Below are positions 47,559 through 57,800 of a DNA stretch of 64,000 nt, in pieces. The position numbers were made by a program, and so were the translations under genes. The first letter of the stretch is position 1. Every line of letters starts with the position of its first letter. Source of the stretch: Spirochaetota bacterium (lineage in GTDB: Bacteria; Spirochaetota; UBA4802; JAFGJZ01); NCBI GenBank assembly GCA_027858855.1, contig JAQIBV010000009.1, positions 62,001 through 126,000 on the forward strand, in the 5' to 3' direction. Below the pieces are notes generated by a model. That model saw only the letters and a list, made by a program, of their open reading frames with translations. It ran no database searches and was not told where the DNA came from.

Positions 47559-48044
47559 TTAATTGCCTTTATATTTTGCGATAACGCCAGGCAATTGATC
47601 AGATTTAATTTTTCCGAAAACTTCACCATCTACCGTCATCACCGGCGCAAGACCGCAACATCCAATACACCGAACAGCCTCAAGCGAGAATTCACCGTCA
47701 TCAGTTGTTCCGTTAACCGGCAGACCAAGCAGACGTTCAAGATCACGGATAAGGTCGGCCCCGCCTTTAAGATAGCATGCTGTTCCCATACATACCTGAA
47801 TAATATGTTTTCCCGGCTTGGTAAGTTTGAAAAAATGATAAAATGTGACCACGCCATAAATTTTTGCAAGTGGCACATCAAGAATCCGTGACAATTCGAG
47901 AGCAACCTCGCGGGGAATATATCCATACTCCTCCTGAACACGGTGAAGAATCATAATAAGATTGCCCGGTTTTTCTTTCCATTCACTGATAAACTGATTG
48001 AGTTCAGCGGAAAGCTCTATACCGGCAACTTCTTTCTCGAACAT
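47559..48044 (-). CDS. hydC: NAD-linked hydrogenase subunit (NuoE-like, [2Fe-2S])
   Basis: A 161-residue NuoE-like protein of the thioredoxin-like [2Fe-2S] family with ligands C85, C90, C126 and C130 (CMGTAC; CIGCC). It is the HydC subunit, the first gene of the operon. AGGAGGATTTT precedes the ATG. Confidence 0.94.
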   Translation of the reverse strand: MFEKEVAGIELSAELNQFISEWKEKPGNLIMILHRVQEEYGYIPREVALELSRILDVPLAKIYGVVTFYHFFKLTKPGKHIIQVCMGTACYLKGGADLIRDLERLLGLPVNGTTDDGEFSLEAVRCIGCCGLAPVMTVDGEVFGKIKSDQLPGVIAKYKGN

Positions 48045-48740
48045 AAAATCCTCCTAAGAATAAATTGTTAAATTGAAATTATTACTGATAGCCTAAGGTA
48101 ATTATTGATTATTTTCAGGGTGCTTTTTTAAAACATTAAGTTAAGAGAAGCTTTTTTGTAAAAACTCTCATTTTGCAGGTGTTTTATAAAAGCGCTTAAG
48201 TAAATAAACGTTTTTTACAAGCCCCTTCTAAAAGAATTGAAAAATGGCTCTTAAGCAATAACATAATGATTCTATTGATAATGAGTTTAAAACCATTTGT
48301 AATTAAAATATTCCCAATTCTGGGTAAAAAATCTCTGGTCAAGGTATTCAACGTGCCAATAATTTGGCAAGAAATAATTGTTGATTTGTGATTATTTTCA
48401 CAATAATTAACATTCGAGTAATCAAAAAAAGACGACTACATGAATCTGGGATAAACACAGCCTCTTCCACCGGCAAGACTGATAAAGAGAAGACTCTAAA
48501 TAGAATTCAGCATAAATTTACTGAATATTCACTGAAAACAAACAGAGATACAGAGTCGTTCAGAGCCATAAAACTATTGCCCAACAAAATAGTTAGTAGC
48601 GGCTTACAATGTTAGCGATAGCTTTACTTATAATAGTTGATTTTTAACTAATAAAATAGTAGCTGTGGTAAAATAGTAGCATTCAGGACAGATAGAGACC
48701 CATATTAAAAGAATATCAGAAATATTAAATAGAGAGAGCC
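48045..48740. other. Divergent regulatory region of the hydrogenase and DUF2339 operons
   Basis: About 700 bp with no convincing gene; a frame at 48388-48615 starts inside the operator-like palindrome and has no family match I know. It contains a TTGTGA-N6-TCACAA palindrome (48386-48403), a TAAAAGCGCTTAA element (48187-48199) and a direct repeat TAAAATAGTAGC (48652-48663, 48669-48680). Promoters for both sides must lie here. Confidence 0.6.
48386..48403. promoter_or_regulatory. Rex-like or CRP/FNR-like operator
   Basis: A perfect palindrome TTGTGA-N6-TCACAA. This half-site fits the Rex redox (NADH/NAD) repressor consensus and also CRP-type sites. Rex control would suit an NAD-linked hydrogenase. 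The site is about 340 bp from both hydC and the DUF2339 gene, so the regulated promoter is not clear. No rex gene is in the window. Confidence 0.55.
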
Positions 48741-51245
48741 ATGAATATACTTTTAAAACTAAAACAACAGAGATTAGACCATCAGAAATCACATGTTGCG
48801 TTAACTAAACTATTGGCCGAAATAGAGAGTCTTGACCTGATTCATGAAAACAACCAATTAAAAACAGAAAACGATAAACTTCGGGAGTCGATAAAAAAAT
48901 CACAGGCTGAAATTTCTCAGGTTCAGCAAAAAAATTACAAACTGAAAGAGGCCTTAACTGAACAGATTATCGATGAGCGATTATCAATAATAAAACTATC
49001 CCGAAAAAAAATGGGTACACTTTTTATAAATAGTGAAAATTCCAACCAGAACCGCCTGTCTGTTATTGAAAAACGATACAAAAAAGAGATTGAAAATTAT
49101 AAAAAAAGAGTGCCTGATAAATATATAAATGAAAATGAAATTATTAATAAGGAAATCACGGCTACTATTGGTAAAATTGAAGAGATAACAGCCGAGATAC
49201 GCCAAAAAGAGGCCGAAAAACTGGCTCAGATACGCAATGCCTCAGATCAGGAATATAACGAACTAATTGATTCCGGGCTTGACGATAAAACCATTGAAAA
49301 ACGTGTCAGACAGAACAGAATAGAAATGAAAATAGGCTTGAATTTTATCAACCGTGCTGGCATTATTCTTATACTTCTGGGAATAGGAGCAACCACTCAA
49401 TACAGCTATACTCACTTTTTTAATGACTATCTAAAAGGCTCGCTTTTCTTTGTTATAGGCCTTTTACTTTCTTTAGGAGGTGAATTAACATTCAGGAAAA
49501 GAATGCCTACATTTTCAGCAGGCTTAACAGGGGGCGGGATTGCTGCTCTGTACGGTGCACTCTTCTATTCACATTTTGTACTGTCCATAATTACTGTTGT
49601 TCCGGCAATCGGTTTGTCCGTAATTATTGCCTTCGCATCAATTCTATTAACAATCAGATATAATTCTCAAATAATCGCTATTATCACACTCGTTGGTGGC
49701 TTTTTACCATTTTTTTCTTACTCCTTCAATTTCGATTTGTCGGAGCCCTCTCTTCACACCGCAATGCTCTATCTGCTCCTATTAAATGGAATATTGATAG
49801 CACTCTCGTATATGAAATCGTGGCAGGCCATCACGGTCATTAGTTTTGTTATGAATATTCCCTGCGCACTCTATCTTGTTTCAAGTATGGCAAATTTTCA
49901 AATATCGGTTTTATATCTATTTTTAATTTTTGCTATATATCAAGCGGCTGTATTGCTTAAACCGCTGAGGCATAAGACTGATCCATCAATCTTTGATTTA
50001 ATCCTGTTGTTCTCGAACTCATCGATAATTTCTTTATCTGTATTTCTTCACTTTAATTTCAACGGATATACCGAATACGATGGATTGCTAGCTCTAATTT
50101 TTGCACTTCTTTTTATAATTCAGGGACTCTCCTTATATTTATTCTTTTCACAGATAAGTATAGCCACCATTATCATGTTTGGAGGCGCCCTTACCTTTTC
50201 AGCTCTGGCCATTCCGTTTCAGTTCGGAATGGAGTGGGCTCTGTTCGGATGGATAGTAGAAGCTCTATTTCTTGTTGTTGCCGGTAATAGATACCGTATT
50301 TCCCATGTGGAGAAGATGGGATGGATTATTACAGGGCTCTCTATTTTTATTTTTTATAGCTTTGATCTATTACCCTATATTAACGGAGAGACAGTAACGA
50401 ATTTCACTTTTAAATTCATTACTGTCTCAATTGCCTCGTTGTTACTATTAACCTATTATCGAACATACAGTAAACCTGAAGAGTTTCCAGAATATAGAAC
50501 TGTATTTACCGGGTTTACTTTTTTTACCCTATTTACGGTATGGGTAATGATTCTGACACTCATTCCTCTTCATATTAAAAATTATTTTTCACATCTTTTA
50601 CCTGAATCTCTTATTGACTTTTATGTTCTATTCTCACTTTCACTAGCACATCTTGCATATGGATTATTTATCACAAGTGTTCCTCTGTTTAGAGAAAGAA
50701 TATATTCCGTTTTCCCCTCTTTGTGTTGGATTTTCTCATGCTTAATTCTGTTAGCCTTGAATGTGTCAACGCCAGTTTTACCAGGTGCAAATACAACCGC
50801 TGCTCTTCATTCATTTACATTCGGACTTTTAATTATTTACAATATTCTGTTTATTTTACTTGTACGGTATCTGATACTCAAAATTCTTAAATCAAAACTT
50901 GGATCACTGGAAATATACCCTCCGGCAGTTGCGCTATGGATTCTTTCAGCAATTATATCAATTTTAATTGTTCAGTTTGATCTTTCATTTCACTCTTTGA
51001 CTCTTTCTATTATCGTACTATTATTTTCGCTTGGAGCCGTGACTTATGGATTTATCAGAAACTACCGTTTTATTCGAATAATGGGTTTAGGTCTGGTTAT
51101 TGTATCACTTGCTAAATTTTTTATTATTGATCTTTCAGGACTTGAAACCGGTTACAAAATTATAGCCTACTTCAGCTATGGCTTAATTTTAATTAGCATA
51201 TCTTTCATTTATCAGAAACTTAAACAGGCGGTAGAAAAGTCATGA
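48741..51245 (+). CDS. DUF2339 polytopic membrane protein
   Basis: An 834-residue protein: cytoplasmic coiled coil (residues about 1-190) and then some twenty hydrophobic segments to the end (from NFINRAGIILILLGIGATTQ). The layout and GGLTGGGIAALYGALFYSHF-like segment (here AGLTGGGIAALYGALFYSH) match DUF2339. The function is unknown. Its stop overlaps the DUF3999-like gene start (ATGA), a pairing known from other genomes. Confidence 0.88.
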   Translation: MNILLKLKQQRLDHQKSHVALTKLLAEIESLDLIHENNQLKTENDKLRESIKKSQAEISQVQQKNYKLKEALTEQIIDERLSIIKLSRKKMGTLFINSENSNQNRLSVIEKRYKKEIENYKKRVPDKYINENEIINKEITATIGKIEEITAEIRQKEAEKLAQIRNASDQEYNELIDSGLDDKTIEKRVRQNRIEMKIGLNFINRAGIILILLGIGATTQYSYTHFFNDYLKGSLFFVIGLLLSLGGELTFRKRMPTFSAGLTGGGIAALYGALFYSHFVLSIITVVPAIGLSVIIAFASILLTIRYNSQIIAIITLVGGFLPFFSYSFNFDLSEPSLHTAMLYLLLLNGILIALSYMKSWQAITVISFVMNIPCALYLVSSMANFQISVLYLFLIFAIYQAAVLLKPLRHKTDPSIFDLILLFSNSSIISLSVFLHFNFNGYTEYDGLLALIFALLFIIQGLSLYLFFSQISIATIIMFGGALTFSALAIPFQFGMEWALFGWIVEALFLVVAGNRYRISHVEKMGWIITGLSIFIFYSFDLLPYINGETVTNFTFKFITVSIASLLLLTYYRTYSKPEEFPEYRTVFTGFTFFTLFTVWVMILTLIPLHIKNYFSHLLPESLIDFYVLFSLSLAHLAYGLFITSVPLFRERIYSVFPSLCWIFSCLILLALNVSTPVLPGANTTAALHSFTFGLLIIYNILFILLVRYLILKILKSKLGSLEIYPPAVALWILSAIISILIVQFDLSFHSLTLSIIVLLFSLGAVTYGFIRNYRFIRIMGLGLVIVSLAKFFIIDLSGLETGYKIIAYFSYGLILISISFIYQKLKQAVEKS

Positions 51246-52456
51246 AAAAAATAGCCTTTGTTATAATCTTCATACCTTTTCTTATATCTGCTCAAAATGA
51301 AGAGAACAATTGTCTCTACTCGCAGGAATTAAGTGGGGCAAGTAGCGCAGGAAAATATACAGAAATTACTCTCACTGAGGAGCATTACCAATCAACAAAT
51401 AATGATTTATCGGACATACGAATAATTGACAGTGAAGGATCTTTTTGCCCATATATCATTAACAGCACCGAAAAAAATTCAACCCGAGAAACCTTTATTC
51501 ATGAAACAAAATTGATTGATAGTAATACTTTAAAAAAAGGAGAGGCCACAAACTTTTACTATGACTTTCAGATTATTTCGAATGAAAATTCAATTAAAGT
51601 AAATCGATTTCATCTTAATACAGATGGAGATGACTTTTCATTACAGGTTGAAATTTGGGGAAGAATGTCAAAATCGACATGGAGCTATATCACCAAAGAC
51701 TCAATATACTCTCTGGACAATATTCAAAAGAAAACAATTGAAACAGAGAGACATCATTCTTATGATTATTACCGCTTACTTTTTAATAAAAAGAATGCAC
51801 CTTTCTTATCTCTGGAATTACAGTGTGATTTTGACATAATCAAAACATCTATTAAACCGTTTCAACATTATGTAGATCTGGATTTTTCAATCAGAACAGA
51901 TAAGAAAAAATCCATAATTATGATAGCAAATCCCGACCGGTTAAAAATTGATTCTTTAACAATTGATTCAAATACTCCATATAAACGCTGGTATACTATT
52001 AATACGTCCCGTTCTCAGATTGGTCGGGGCTATATTTATTCACTATCATTCGAAGATGATATAATTGAAAATAAAAGCATTTCCTTAAACGATATAACCC
52101 GGGAGGAACAACTGAAGCTTGTGATTGACAATCAGGATGATGCACCTCTTTCAATCACAAAAATTACTGCCCGTTATCTGGTAGACAAAATCATCTTTAG
52201 GGCAAGCGGACACCCACCTTATAAATTGCTATACGGTAACAAAACAGCAAAACCCCCTGTATATGATATGAGACACTATAAGGAAACTATAAAAGAAGAA
52301 CAAATTTCAACGGCAACCTTGATGGAAAGAATCGAGAACAGCGGTTATGTAGAAAATATTCAAACCGGGAAAACACTTTTTTCGGTTATTATTGTTATAA
52401 CAGGTTTGGTATTTTCAGGGGGTATCATCCTACTTATGATACGAAGGCAAAATTAA
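51242..52456 (+). CDS. DUF3999-like secreted/membrane-anchored protein
   Basis: A 404-residue protein with a signal peptide (MKKIAFVIIFIPFLISA), a large beta-rich periplasmic part and one C-terminal membrane segment (about 375-398) with a short basic tail. The association with DUF2339 and this topology fit DUF3999. The pair may form an envelope complex of unknown purpose. Confidence 0.8.
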   Translation: MKKIAFVIIFIPFLISAQNEENNCLYSQELSGASSAGKYTEITLTEEHYQSTNNDLSDIRIIDSEGSFCPYIINSTEKNSTRETFIHETKLIDSNTLKKGEATNFYYDFQIISNENSIKVNRFHLNTDGDDFSLQVEIWGRMSKSTWSYITKDSIYSLDNIQKKTIETERHHSYDYYRLLFNKKNAPFLSLELQCDFDIIKTSIKPFQHYVDLDFSIRTDKKKSIIMIANPDRLKIDSLTIDSNTPYKRWYTINTSRSQIGRGYIYSLSFEDDIIENKSISLNDITREEQLKLVIDNQDDAPLSITKITARYLVDKIIFRASGHPPYKLLYGNKTAKPPVYDMRHYKETIKEEQISTATLMERIENSGYVENIQTGKTLFSVIIVITGLVFSGGIILLMIRRQN

Positions 52457-52495
52457 TCTTAGAACGTTTGTAAGAAACATATTCTCTCGAAACTA

Positions 52496-53428
52496 TTAAG
52501 TAAAACTATCTAAAAGCTCCAGTCGTGCACCATTTATAAATGCGGCTACATCGACCTCTTTTTTCCCTATCAATTGAAGCCGCAGAATCTCTATTGTCAT
52601 TTCTGTACATCCGATTAACAGACGACGCTTGCCTAAACGAAAAATTTCTCCTGGCTTAAGCGATGGCAAATCATCATCTTCTGGAATTCGAGTCTGCCAT
52701 ATTTTAAGCTCACTATTCCGAAACTGTGTCCAAGCACCAGGACGAGGATTCATTGCACGCACCTGATTATGAATTTCTTCAGCAGGCTTGTTCCAGTCGA
52801 TATGTGCCGTATCGCGTGAAATTTTTGTACAATATGTTGCCAGTGAGTCATCCTGTTTTACAGGATGACTTGTATTATTATTCAAGTCTTGCAGTACGGA
52901 GTCAATAAGTTCAATTCCTACCGGAATCAATCTATCATATAAATCTGTAGCATTCATTTCAGGTGTAATCGGAACCTCTTTTTGTGCAAGTATATCACCA
53001 GCATCAAGTTTTTCGGTTATTTTTTGTATTGTAACCGCTGTTGTGTCAAGACCATCTATCAAGGCCCACTCGACGGGTGCAGCACCTCTATACATCGGTA
53101 ATTTTGATGGATGCAGGTTTATTGTTCCATAGCGGGGCATATCAAATATAGACCGGGGAATAAGTTGACCATATGCAAAAACTATAAAGATATCGGCATT
53201 ATATTGTTGGAGAATAGATATCAGGTTATCATCCTTTAGATTAACCGGTTGTAATATGTCCAGATTGTTGCTTTCGGCACACAACTTGACAGGCGGCTTA
53301 CATATTTTTTTATTACGGCCAGCAGGCTTGTCACAGTTTGTAACAACAAACAAAACATTATGATTTGCACAGAGGTGCAACAGAAGATTCTGCGCTACAG
53401 ATGGTGTTCCAAAAAAACCGATATTCAT
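52496..53428 (-). CDS. fmt: Methionyl-tRNA formyltransferase
   Basis: A 310-residue formyltransferase that formylates initiator Met-tRNA. The catalytic residues N104, H106 and D142 are visible (INLHPSKLPMYRGAAP; LDAGDIL). The C-terminal tRNA-binding domain is present. GGGAG precedes the ATG. It follows def by 55 bp on the same strand, the standard pair for making and then removing the formyl group. Confidence 0.96.
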   Translation of the reverse strand: MNIGFFGTPSVAQNLLLHLCANHNVLFVVTNCDKPAGRNKKICKPPVKLCAESNNLDILQPVNLKDDNLISILQQYNADIFIVFAYGQLIPRSIFDMPRYGTINLHPSKLPMYRGAAPVEWALIDGLDTTAVTIQKITEKLDAGDILAQKEVPITPEMNATDLYDRLIPVGIELIDSVLQDLNNNTSHPVKQDDSLATYCTKISRDTAHIDWNKPAEEIHNQVRAMNPRPGAWTQFRNSELKIWQTRIPEDDDLPSLKPGEIFRLGKRRLLIGCTEMTIEILRLQLIGKKEVDVAAFINGARLELLDSFT

Positions 53429-53483
53429 ATTTACTCCCGATTAATATTAAAACAAATAATTTTCAAAGATAGCATGCTGGTTA

Positions 53484-54008
53484 TTAGAAAAGAGCCTGCT
53501 TATTCATTTTCTTGATCTTCTTTAACTCTTTTGTGTACTCTTTACGAATGTATTCTTCGAGGTGATCGACAAAAAGAATCCCGTTAAGATGATCAATTTC
53601 ATGTTGCAAAACACGCGCAAGAATATCGTCAGCCTTAATCTCAATCTGTTCACCCTTTAAATCATAGGCATTAACAACAACCTCTACAGGGCGCATTACA
53701 GTTTCAAAAATTCCAGGTATGGAAAGACAACCCTCATCATAGGGACCGTTATTCGCAGATGTCCATACGATGCGAGGGTTGAGAATAACAATTTTTTCTC
53801 TATCATAAGATGTAAGATCAATCGTAACAAGCTGCTTAGCAAGAGCTATCTGTGGTGCAGCTAGGCCTATACCACTATTTTTTTTCATAACCTTGAACAT
53901 ATGTTCTGAAAGTGAAACAAGTTCAGGAACAAATTCGGTTATCGGATCTGCTTTTATTCTGAGTGTCTCGTGCCCATAATAGACCAATGAATTTTGTCGG
54001 TTAGACAT
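53484..54008 (-). CDS. def: Peptide deformylase
   Basis: A 174-residue metalloenzyme that removes the N-formyl group from nascent proteins. All three motifs are visible: GIGLAAPQ (46-53), EGCLS with C94, and QHEIDH with H136, E137 and H140. GGAGG precedes the ATG. It is upstream of fmt. Confidence 0.96.
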   Translation of the reverse strand: MSNRQNSLVYYGHETLRIKADPITEFVPELVSLSEHMFKVMKKNSGIGLAAPQIALAKQLVTIDLTSYDREKIVILNPRIVWTSANNGPYDEGCLSIPGIFETVMRPVEVVVNAYDLKGEQIEIKADDILARVLQHEIDHLNGILFVDHLEEYIRKEYTKELKKIKKMNKQALF

Positions 54009-54137
54009 TTTGTTTCCTCCATGGTTATATGTCGGTGAGAAAGAGCATGCCCCCTCACGGAACCCTATAGGTTTTGTTCACTTCTTGTATCCACTGCATA
54101 TTTGTTAGCTGTTATTTTCAATTATTTTTCAATTAAC

Positions 54138-54191
54138 AGCCTCATCTCTGTATCAACCCGATAGTTATCGGGTTGATACAGAGATGAGGCT
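54138..54191. repeat. Perfect 26-bp inverted repeat between divergent genes
   Basis: Arms 54138-54163 and 54166-54191 are exact reverse complements separated by two bases; the inner part reads ATCAACCCGATA. It lies between def (minus) and the 54281 gene (plus), both of which start here, so it is not a downstream terminator. There is no U-run. It may be a regulator site, a structured RNA or a mobile palindrome. Confidence 0.85.
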
Positions 54192-54280
54192 TAATCACCT
54201 TAAAAACAACATTTTTTTCATCAATTTGCACCAATTTCAACGTTGTAGTTAGAGAAAACTATAAGAAAAGAGGGGCAAAT

Positions 54281-54772
54281 ATGAACGAAACAACAATAAC
54301 AATGGAGTATAACCGATACAAAAAGCTATTATTCTTCTGCGAGCAGGCAAATATCTCAAAAAGTAAATTTATCATACTATGTTTGAACAAATACATACCT
54401 AAATTGAAAAAAAACAGATACAGATTCTCTAATCGGCAATACCAAAAACGTGCCCCGAAGTGGGAAACCGTTCATTTATACCTACATCCGGTAAAAAAGG
54501 AAAAATATGAGAATATTGCATGCTTAAACAAATACACTTTATCGCTTTTAGTGGCTTTAGCATTGGATAATTATGCCGAAGCTATCATTGAAGAGCTTGC
54601 CAATAAAGAAATTAATGATGATAATGGCGTTTTTACTGAGTTTTTTTCTGTTTTTTATGGTTATACAGATGGAAAAATGATATTAAATTTCCTTTGGGAT
54701 AAATCCTTAGATGAAAATTCGATAACTATCTACCAAACTGTAACAAATAGAAACCTAATCCTCACTATTTAG
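54281..54772 (+). CDS. Small protein with two possible ribbon-helix-helix-like repeats
   Basis: A 163-residue protein with no signal peptide. Two segments have similar form: ITMEYNRYKKLLFFCEQANI with SKSKFIILCLNKYI, and VHLYLHPVKKEKYENIACLN with KYTLSLLVALALDNYA. Each is a short strand followed by helices, as in CopG/Arc-type DNA-binding folds. Short proteins of this style are frequent in spirochaete genomes as far as I recall, but I cannot name the family. GAGGGG precedes the ATG. It is 65 bp upstream of dnaE. Confidence 0.65.
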   Translation: MNETTITMEYNRYKKLLFFCEQANISKSKFIILCLNKYIPKLKKNRYRFSNRQYQKRAPKWETVHLYLHPVKKEKYENIACLNKYTLSLLVALALDNYAEAIIEELANKEINDDNGVFTEFFSVFYGYTDGKMILNFLWDKSLDENSITIYQTVTNRNLILTI

Positions 54773-54837
54773 CAAAAAAACATTGACTGAAACAGAAAAA
54801 AACCCAGGCTAACAACACCCCCCTCTCGGAGAAGACA

Positions 54838-57800
54838 ATGAGTTTTGTACATTTACACAACCACACAGACTATTCAGCTCTAGACGGAGCAATAACCATA
54901 AATAAATTGATCCAGCGCACTATCGACTACGGAATGACTGCTGTTGCTATTTCAGATCACGGAAATATGTGTGGTGCTATCGATTTCTACAGACAGGCAA
55001 CCAGCAAAGGAATAAAACCGATAATCGCACAGGAATTCTATATTGCTCCTGATTCTCGATTAAACCGAAAATACAGCAAAGGCGAATCTACGAACTACCA
55101 CCTAATGCTTTACGCCAAAAATAATATCGGATACCAAAATCTATTAAAATTATCATCAATCGGATATCTGGACGGATTTTATTATAAACCACGTATCGAC
55201 TTTGATGTATTACAGCAGCACTGTGAAGGCCTCATCTGTTCATCGGCATGTCTTGCAGGAGAAGTTGCACAGAAGATTCTGAATAAAGACTATGAAGCTG
55301 CCAGCGCTTCAGCACAGTTATACAAAGATCTCTTCGGTGAAGATCATTTCTATCTTGAACTGCAGGATCACGGTTTACCTGAGCAGAAAATTGTAAACGA
55401 AGGAATAATAAATATCGCCCGAGAGTTATCCATTCCGGTTATTGCAACGAATGACTGTCATTACACAGACAAAGACGACAGCTACGCACATGAGGTGCTT
55501 CTCTGCATACAGACTGGCAAAACAATGGAAGACGAAAACCGGATGCGTTTTGGTACAAATGAATTTTACTTTAAGAAGCCGGAAGAGATGGAACGTATCT
55601 TTTCTGACTACCCTGACGCCATTTTCAATACTCAAAAAATTGCCGAGATGTGTAACGTCGAGTTGACTTTGAATCAACCAGTACTGCCAACCTTCACCGT
55701 ACCCTCCGGTCACACCCTGGACACATATATGCGCGAGCTTGTTTATACTGGTGCAAATGAACGTTATGGAGACGTGCTTTCTGATAAGGTAAAAGAGCAA
55801 ATTGAATATGAACTCGAAGTAATTACAAGCATGGGGTTTTCCGGATATTTTCTTATTGTTTGGGACTTTATTAATCATGCTCGAAAAGAGGGCATACCCG
55901 TTGGTCCAGGACGCGGATCTGCAGCCGGATCAATTGTCTCTTATTGTATGGGTATTACTCAACTCAATCCTTTGGCATACACACTGCTTTTTGAACGATT
56001 TCTGAACCCAGATCGAAATGAAATGCCTGATATGGATATCGACTTCTGTGGCGAACGTCGTGAAGAGATTATTCAATATGTGCGCAATAAATATGGAGAT
56101 GACCATGTCTCACAGATTATGGCTTTTAACACATTAAAACCTAAGGCCGCTGTTAAAGATGTTGCACGGGCACTTGGAGTACCGTTCACTGAAGCAAATC
56201 GAATTACAAAATTCATAAATGAAAAAACTATTATGGATTCCGTAAAAGCATCATCAGAACTTAAAGAGTTCTACGAGTCGAGTGAAACATCCCGAAAAGT
56301 TATCGATACAGCGGTTAAGCTGGAAGGGCTCATTCGATCATTTGGAAAACACGCAGCCGGTGTCGTTATTTCTAAAGAAGAGATGACTCACTACGTTCCG
56401 CTCTACAAAGATTCAAAAGATGGTAGTATTTGTGCACAGTTCGAAAAAGGGGACTCAGAGGCTGCGGGTCTTGTTAAGATGGACTTTCTTGGTCTTAAAA
56501 ACCTGACAATTATTCACCATGCCTTACGTCTAATCAAGGAGCACCACGGAATAGAACTCGACATCGAAACTATTCCGCTCGATGTACCGGCCGTCTATAC
56601 GCTTCTGCAAAATGCAGATACAAACGGAATCTTTCAGCTTGAAAGCTCCGGAATGCAGAATCTTTTACGTAAACTTGGCCCGACTGTTTTTGATGACATT
56701 ATCGCCATCGGTGCTCTTTACCGTCCCGGACCTCTCAATTCAGGTATGGCCGATCAGTTTATTAAACGAAAACGGGATCCAAAACTGATCGAGTATCCGC
56801 ATGAATGTCTTGAACCGGTCTTACACGACACACTTGGAGTAATTATCTACCAGGAACAGGTAATGAAAATTTCTCAGGTAATGGGAGGATTTTCTCTAAG
56901 TGAAGCAGATAAGCTGCGCAAGGCCATGGGGAAAAAAGTTCTGGATATTGTCGAGAAGTTACGTGGCAAATTTCTTGAAGGTGCAAAAGAACAAAAAATT
57001 GATCCTCAAATTGCAGAAACAGTTTACGATGCAATGGCTAAATTTGCCGAATACGGATTCAATAAGTCACATGCAGCTGCCTACGGACTTGTTACATATC
57101 AAACGGCATACCTCAAGGCTCACTTTCGTGCTGAATATATGTGCGCACTTCTGACTGCATCAAAAGACAACCAGGAAGATATAACAAAATATATAGCCGA
57201 CTGTCGTGCAGCTGGCATTTCAATTCTTCCTCCTGACATAAATAAAAGTGAATATGGCTTTACCATTGAAGATAAAATGATAAGGTACGGATTCTGTGCA
57301 ATAAAGGGATTAGGAGAAAGAGCAATAGAAGAAATTCTTTTAACTCGTAAAAAAGAGGGAATGTTCTCATCAATACAGCAACTGATCGAAAATCTGGATC
57401 TTTCGGTTATTAATAAGGGCGTTCTTGAAGCACTGATAAAATCCTCTTCACTCACATCACTGCATTCAAACAGGGCACAGCTTTTTGCCGGTATGGACAT
57501 CCTTCTTGAAACGGCCCGTTTTCTGCAAAAAGATAAAAAAAGTGGACAAGGAAACCTGTTCGGTGGTACCGATGAGACCGATGAAACCGACAAGATGATC
57601 AACCTACCGAATATTCCAGACTGGCAGGACCATACCTTACTGACATTTGAAAAGGATGTACTTGGACTTTACATTACCGGACACCCACTTGCTCGTTATG
57701 AAAAAGAGCTTCGTGAATATTCATCATGTTCAATCATTAATATTGATGACGCACTTGAAAACGGCACAACTAACTATTCCATTGTAGGCATTCTTGAAAA

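Noticed and set aside
48388-48615. A 75-residue frame upstream of DUF2339
   Set aside because: It begins with GTG inside the TTGTGA palindrome, lacks a ribosome site and resembles no family.
54138-54191. Terminator of def-fmt
   Set aside because: It lies upstream of def, at the gene starts, and has no U-run.
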